This document shows positions 59,775 through 64,000 of a stretch of 64,000 bases of DNA, one piece after another; the stretch's first letter is position 1, and each line of letters starts with the position of its first letter. The translations under genes and the position numbers were made by a program. A model generated the notes under the pieces. The model was not told where the DNA came from and did no database searches. It was given only the letters and a program-made list of their open reading frames with translations. Source of the DNA: Pseudalgibacter alginicilyticus (GTDB taxonomy: Bacteria > Bacteroidota > Bacteroidia > Flavobacteriales > Flavobacteriaceae); assembly GCF_001310225.1 (NCBI RefSeq), contig NZ_CP012898.1:620001-684000 (forward strand), read 5' to 3'.

Positions 59775-62129
59775 TTATTCTATAATTTCAAGGTCATTAA
59801 CATTAAAAAGATTTTCTATCTTATTTAATTTATAGTTAATATCTACCCGAATTGCTTTTATACCACTTGCTCCTTGAAGCTCTTCTATCTCAACAATTTC
59901 AATGTTTTTGCCTATATAATTTTTGGATTGTAAAAATTCAAAATAATTTAAATACTCACGCTCAATTTCATTGCTAGAATATACCACACTCAGTTTATTG
60001 GGTTGTCTTAAACGTTCATTAGTATTTTTAATAAGTGCCTTATCAATTCGTTTTTTAATCATTTCATATCGCACATTATAAGCGCCATCTACATCAAATT
60101 GTTTTTCATCCATACGGTATCTAATGGTCAATGGCACATCGTAAACCAAAATAAGTGATGCTACATCAAGTTGAAGTGGAAATTCTTTTTGTTCATTATA
60201 ATACATGGCTTCCATTTCGCAAACCACTTGCAATTGCCATAGGCGCAAATTATACAAATCCGTTAAATGAAAGGTTTTGTTTTGTGTGATAGATTGACCA
60301 ATATATAAATTATGCTCTACACCATCGGTTTTAAATTTTTCAAAGAAATGCGGAAACATAGCTTGTGCCAGTTCTTGTTGCTTATCTATAAAACAGGATA
60401 GTTTTTTATTGGTTAAATCTACGGTATCATCGTATTCTTTTCTGGCTTTATAATAGGTTTTTAATTCTGAATCTAAAGTTGCTTTAAACGCTTTTATACC
60501 CTCTACATTGATATTTGTAGTTAAAAGATGTTCCAATAACGGGAAAATTTGAATATTGAAAAACCTGTTAACTTCCTGTTCTGTATTGGTTTGAAATTCT
60601 TCATCCAATTCATATATAAACTTATCAATTTGATATGTTAGCTGTTCATAATAAGGTGACTTTTTTTCTTCTAAACATGCATTCAACAAATTTTTAGTTT
60701 GAGTAAGTTGTTCCTTTAAATCTGATTGAATGGCTTTATTTCTAGCTTCAGACGACCCAATAATATCTATTTGACCGTAAAGAGGAAGCACATCTTTAAA
60801 TACAATTTCGTTAAAAGATGGATTTTCGCCTGTATTTCGTTTTTGTATAAATTTTGAGGCCTCTTCTTCAAAACGCCATTCTACAGAAGGATGAATAGAA
60901 GTGCATTCTTGTTGAATAACCGCACTTACTTCATTTTTAAACTCAGTAATAGACCGTGCAGAATAACTTAAAATAAAAGGCATTAATGTTTCCATTTTTA
61001 CCATATTTATTGCGTTAAGCTGATTGGTTTTATATGTGGCCATTTCTATTACAAACTGTAAATTGCCATCAATAACTATAGGGATTAGTACAGCACTTTT
61101 AAACCCTTGTTTAAGTAATGTTTTACTTAAAGTATTTCCTTTTGTAAGTTCATCATATCGTTCGATATTAGAAAGAATTGCTGGTTTATTTTCTACAAAA
61201 AGTTGCCTGTAAACTTTGTCACAAGCATAACCTTTACAATCAACAGAGTCTCCTTTTTCTATTGATAACATTTTAAAATTATTATCATAAGGATGAGGAG
61301 GTATTAATTTATTATGCTCAAAGCTATAGCTACCTAATTCTAAATCTGGAATTCCAAATATATGTCTAATATTTTCCTTTAAAGAGAAAAAACTTTCGTT
61401 ATTAGGTTGTATTAAATGTGTTTTAAAATTGTCAATAGTTTCATCCAAGGTTGTATCAGTCATGGTCACTATACCAAACCCTTCAACGGTCCAAGAGTTA
61501 TCTGGAAAATATTGTTTCCAAACATCTTTATTATTAGCATCTGTAAGTAATTCATCTAAAACATCAGGTGTAATTTCAATAGCATTTTCATTAGGATAAA
61601 TTTCCATAAAATCGGCATTGAATGTTACTCTATAGTTTCTTATAGAACCATCTTTATTAGCTATTTTAAGTGTTTTAGGTCGGTCTAAATCAATATTATA
61701 TTGATAATAAGAATTTAAAATTACGGCATAAGGAATTAAATCATAACCATCAATATGATCTTTAAAGAGCATTTTGAAAATCTCATCTAAATTATAGATC
61801 GAGTTCTTTAAAATGTTAACCAACCGGGCACTCGTATAAAACGTAAAATTAGTTAAAGGATAAATGGCTGTTTTAATTTCATTTGTGGTAAGTGCCACAG
61901 GAAACAAATAGCCCATTAATTGTTCAATAACAACTCTGTGACTTTCACACTCAGAAAGAGATAGCTCACCATTAGCAAGAAATGGGTGCTTTTTAAATAG
62001 CTCTAATGCTTGATTCGATTGAAATTGAGCAACAGGATTATTTGATACTGAAAGTTCTTCAAATTTTTCTTTCAGTAATCTAAAAGACAATTTAGATTCA
62101 AAAGGTCCTTTTTTTATTAGTGTTTGCAT
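59775..62129 (-). CDS. large cytoplasmic protein with a GAF domain
   Basis: The 784 residues lack a signal peptide and membrane helices. A GAF-type region lies near residues 280-400 (KGDSVDCKGYACDKVYRQLF, LLKQGFKSAVLIPIVIDGNL, VKMETLMPFILSYS). The rest is helical, with no kinase or cyclase signature. GAF domains bind cyclic nucleotides or small ligands. It lies between the HD-DUF5706 gene (8 bp) and the metallophosphoesterase (25 bp), so the three are one operon and may act in one signalling route. Confidence 0.75.
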   Translation of the reverse strand: MQTLIKKGPFESKLSFRLLKEKFEELSVSNNPVAQFQSNQALELFKKHPFLANGELSLSECESHRVVIEQLMGYLFPVALTTNEIKTAIYPLTNFTFYTSARLVNILKNSIYNLDEIFKMLFKDHIDGYDLIPYAVILNSYYQYNIDLDRPKTLKIANKDGSIRNYRVTFNADFMEIYPNENAIEITPDVLDELLTDANNKDVWKQYFPDNSWTVEGFGIVTMTDTTLDETIDNFKTHLIQPNNESFFSLKENIRHIFGIPDLELGSYSFEHNKLIPPHPYDNNFKMLSIEKGDSVDCKGYACDKVYRQLFVENKPAILSNIERYDELTKGNTLSKTLLKQGFKSAVLIPIVIDGNLQFVIEMATYKTNQLNAINMVKMETLMPFILSYSARSITEFKNEVSAVIQQECTSIHPSVEWRFEEEASKFIQKRNTGENPSFNEIVFKDVLPLYGQIDIIGSSEARNKAIQSDLKEQLTQTKNLLNACLEEKKSPYYEQLTYQIDKFIYELDEEFQTNTEQEVNRFFNIQIFPLLEHLLTTNINVEGIKAFKATLDSELKTYYKARKEYDDTVDLTNKKLSCFIDKQQELAQAMFPHFFEKFKTDGVEHNLYIGQSITQNKTFHLTDLYNLRLWQLQVVCEMEAMYYNEQKEFPLQLDVASLILVYDVPLTIRYRMDEKQFDVDGAYNVRYEMIKKRIDKALIKNTNERLRQPNKLSVVYSSNEIEREYLNYFEFLQSKNYIGKNIEIVEIEELQGASGIKAIRVDINYKLNKIENLFNVNDLEIIE

Positions 62130-62137
62130 ACTTTGTG

Positions 62138-63352
62138 TTAATTTATCATGAATAAATAATAACTAATAATAAAGGCCAAAGCTGAAATTATTATTCCAAA
62201 CATGAACACCGTGTAAGTTATTCGTAATAGTCTATATTTTCGTTCTAAAACAAGACCTAAATAATATAAATCTTTAGTAAGTGAATTATATAATACATCT
62301 TCATTTTCTATTAAATAGTCGATACCCCATTCAAAATCTTTCAAATTCATTTTATAAAAGTTACCAAAAAATAAAATATTGGTCTGTTTATTTTTAATCA
62401 TGTCTTTGGTTACTGTAATTTTTGAAATATTTGGACGCGTAGAAAGCACTGATAAAACAATGGAAATAACACTTAAAACGGTTAATATTAAAGTGGGCCA
62501 AACTAAAAATGCATTAGATGGGCTATCTAACCTTGGCACCAAACTAGATAATGCAACCGAAATGATAATGGCGTTAACAGAAAGTAAAATATTAGCTTTG
62601 GTGTCTGCTATTGCACTCAATTCTATATGATTTTTGAGCGTAGTGCGAAACATGGTCTCCACTCCTCTCCCTGTTCTTTTATTATTTAACTTAACCTGCT
62701 GCTTGGTCTTTATTTTTAGAATTTTAGCATCAAGTTCGCGAGCATTAAGTTCTTTGTAAGGTTGCCATTTAAGTAATGCCGATTGTGTATAAAACTGTTG
62801 GTTTTCAAAAAACTCTTTATTAGCTTCCAACCAATCTAAATCTAAAATAGGAGTGTTATTTTTTAATACTATTTCTTTTTTTAATAAGTTAGAAATTTCA
62901 AAATAATCATCGGAAGCTAAATGACTACAATCAGCATCTTTAGCTATTTTTTCCAATTTGGTAATGGGTACAGCTCCTTTTTTGGTTACAAAGATTAATT
63001 TTTTTACAAGCGCAATATCACTAAGTGAAAATTGATTTGAGGTTAAAAACTCTTCCGCTATCTTTGCACTTTCTTCTTCATGTCCATCATTTGTTACAAC
63101 ATAACCTGTATCGTGAAACCAAGCTGTAAGCTCCAAAATTTCTTTTTCTCTTTCATTACAGCCTTCCCATTCTGCAAGTTGAGTAATTCGCTTTACAACT
63201 CGCTTGGTATGGTCAATGTTATGATAGAAATTATTTGCTGACAATTTTGTTTCAAATAATTGCAACACAAAGTTTTCTGCTTGTAATATGATGTTTTCCA
63301 CTAAAAAAATGTTATGTTGATGCCGTATTAATGCCTCTAAAATACGCCACAA
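62138..63352 (-). CDS. HD phosphohydrolase fused to a Pycsar-effector-type membrane domain (DUF5706)
   Basis: The 404 residues have an N-terminal HD domain with NFYHNIDHTKRVV (about residue 42), TAWFHDTGYV (about 76), GHEEESA (about 90) and KDADCSH (about 138), a full metal set. A C-terminal membrane domain (about 235-404) starts LKNHIELSAIADTKANILLS and has three to four helices; it matches the Pycsar-effector/DUF5706 family. In Pycsar defence such domains kill the cell when a cyclic nucleotide is sensed. No pycC cyclase is seen nearby. The real start may be the GTG near 63301 rather than ATG 63352. Confidence 0.8.
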   Translation of the reverse strand: MWRILEALIRHQHNIFLVENIILQAENFVLQLFETKLSANNFYHNIDHTKRVVKRITQLAEWEGCNEREKEILELTAWFHDTGYVVTNDGHEEESAKIAEEFLTSNQFSLSDIALVKKLIFVTKKGAVPITKLEKIAKDADCSHLASDDYFEISNLLKKEIVLKNNTPILDLDWLEANKEFFENQQFYTQSALLKWQPYKELNARELDAKILKIKTKQQVKLNNKRTGRGVETMFRTTLKNHIELSAIADTKANILLSVNAIIISVALSSLVPRLDSPSNAFLVWPTLILTVLSVISIVLSVLSTRPNISKITVTKDMIKNKQTNILFFGNFYKMNLKDFEWGIDYLIENEDVLYNSLTKDLYYLGLVLERKYRLLRITYTVFMFGIIISALAFIISYYLFMIN

Positions 63353-63441
63353 AAATACTGAATTTATTTAACTTTAATGTACTTAGCTTATTAAAGCAAA
63401 GCGCTAATATCCCTAAATTAACCATTAAAATAAAAACCTGA

Positions 63442-63468
63442 AAAGTAGCTCAGCAAATGAGCTACTTT
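63442..63468 (-). terminator. intrinsic terminator after the pirin gene
   Basis: AAAGTAGCTCA (63442-63452) and TGAGCTACTTT (63458-63468) form a perfect 11-bp stem with a 5-nt loop. On the minus strand T-rich sequence follows. It separates the pirin gene from the HD-DUF5706 operon. Confidence 0.75.
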
Positions 63469-63483
63469 GAGTTATCGTACTAT

Positions 63484-64000
63484 TTAATCTTCTAAATAAC
63501 CAAATTTACCACTATTGTAATCTTGAAAAGCTTCCATGATTTCTTCTTGAGTATTCATTACAAAGGGGCCATGAGCCACAATGGGTTCATTTATAGGTTT
63601 GCCACTTAGTACCAAAATAACAGTATCTTGTAATGCTTCCATAGTAAAAGACTCCCCATCATTACTAAACATTACAAAATGATCTTCTGGTGCATTATAC
63701 TCACTATTTAGTTTAGCTTCTCCTTCTATTATTAATAACGCTGTTGTATAATGCTTAGGAAAATTCAATTCAGTTTTATTACCTTTTTTTAATCTAACAT
63801 TATACATATTGATAGGCGTAAATGTAGATGCAGGCCCTTTGTAACCATCATATTCTCCTGCAATTACTTCTATTTCTCCTGATTGATTAGGCAATGCTAT
63901 TTTGGTCATTTCAGAATGGGAAATAGCTTGATATTTTGGTGAGCTCATCTTATCTTTTGCTGGTAAATTAACCCATAATTGCACCATTTGAAATTCTCCT
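63484..64000 (-). CDS. pirin family protein (5' partial)
   Basis: The frame runs off the window edge. The visible 172 codons begin with GEFQMVQLWVNLPAKDKMSS, part of the conserved pirin cupin core. They continue through the C-terminal cupin (TALLIIEGEAKLNSEYNAPE, FVMFSNDGESFTMEAL) and end PFVMNTQEEIMEAFQDYNSG. The Met at 63987 is internal and not the start. Pirins are cupin quercetinase or redox-type proteins with a metal site in the missing N-terminal half. Confidence 0.88.
   Translation of the reverse strand, partial: GEFQMVQLWVNLPAKDKMSSPKYQAISHSEMTKIALPNQSGEIEVIAGEYDGYKGPASTFTPINMYNVRLKKGNKTELNFPKHYTTALLIIEGEAKLNSEYNAPEDHFVMFSNDGESFTMEALQDTVILVLSGKPINEPIVAHGPFVMNTQEEIMEAFQDYNSGKFGYLED

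Noticed and set aside
59775-62129. The GAF protein as a Pycsar cyclase
   Set aside because: No class III nucleotidyl cyclase motifs are visible. The GAF-like region is a sensor type, so a cyclase call is not supported.

Overview
The window looks like a chromosomal stretch from a marine-type member of the Flavobacteriaceae (Bacteroidota). The DNA is strongly AT-rich. Several genes are preceded by the Bacteroidota -7 promoter element TAnnTTTG. The gene content is typical of that family: an RteC-type regulator, DUF1569, DUF4180 and YdeI proteins, an S9 peptidase, and a surface-barrel metallophosphoesterase. This assignment rests on protein-family recognition by eye; no database search was run.

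Bases 1-18,700 are an accessory array of very small, mostly single-domain genes on the + strand: VOC/glyoxalase-fold, SRPBCC/AHSA1, SnoaL-like, DUF1569, DUF1801, DUF4180, YdeI, RidA, RibD-type reductase, acetyltransferase and hydrolases. They are interleaved with one-component regulators (Crp/Fnr, ArsR, AraC, HxlR, XRE). Many are intact. Others have decayed by a single clean event, such as a TGG-to-TGA stop at 1992 or a 58-bp tandem duplication at 3227. Others are heavily eroded paralogues of genes elsewhere in the array (11977-12300, 15225-15320, 16145-16690, 18800-18860). Four palindromic, attC-like elements (8860-9047, 9501-9615, 19030-19198, 26569-26697) each lie 0-25 bp after the stop of one gene (a Tet-type efflux pump, a VOC protein, an NmrA-like reductase, an HD phosphohydrolase). 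They suggest that part of the array moves as gene-plus-recombination-site cassettes. No integron integrase is present in the window.

Bases 19,000-28,950 hold a minus-strand trio (NmrA-like reductase, GNAT, methyltransferase). A segmental duplication of about 2.4 kb follows. Each copy carries the end of a ModF-like tandem ABC ATPase, a fosmidomycin-resistance-like MFS pump and a divergent AraC regulator. In copy 1 the ABC gene is cut. In copy 2 most of the pump has been replaced by an HD-domain cassette and the AraC gene has a nonsense codon. Remnants of an IS982-family transposase, a pentapeptide gene and a methyltransferase mark the junctions.

Bases 28,950-42,070 look like a degenerate integrative element. 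It has RteC, an excisionase-like HTH protein, a replication-initiation pair (winged-helix protein and DnaC-like loader) separated by two copies of a structured repeat, an AbiEi/AbiEii toxin-antitoxin pair with matching operators, and a two-gene methyltransferase/PD-(D/E)XK nuclease module. A C-rich, hairpin-rich, oriT-like gap follows, then an unassigned four-gene minus-strand cluster. The element ends at what appears to be the 3' part of a tRNA-Ser gene with its terminator (42017-42110). No integrase or transfer genes are present.

Bases 42,300-50,100 carry a minus-strand operon reading Fic, HsdM, HsdS, HsdR (type I restriction-modification). IS21 IstB and second-Fic remnants lie upstream. 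Bases 50,100-64,000 appear to be ordinary core chromosome, all on the minus strand: a DUF1989/YqcI pair, YetF, a Pmp3-type peptide, an S9 peptidase, an operon of HD-DUF5706 (Pycsar-effector-like) with a GAF protein and a metallophosphoesterase/outer-membrane barrel, and a pirin cut by the window end.
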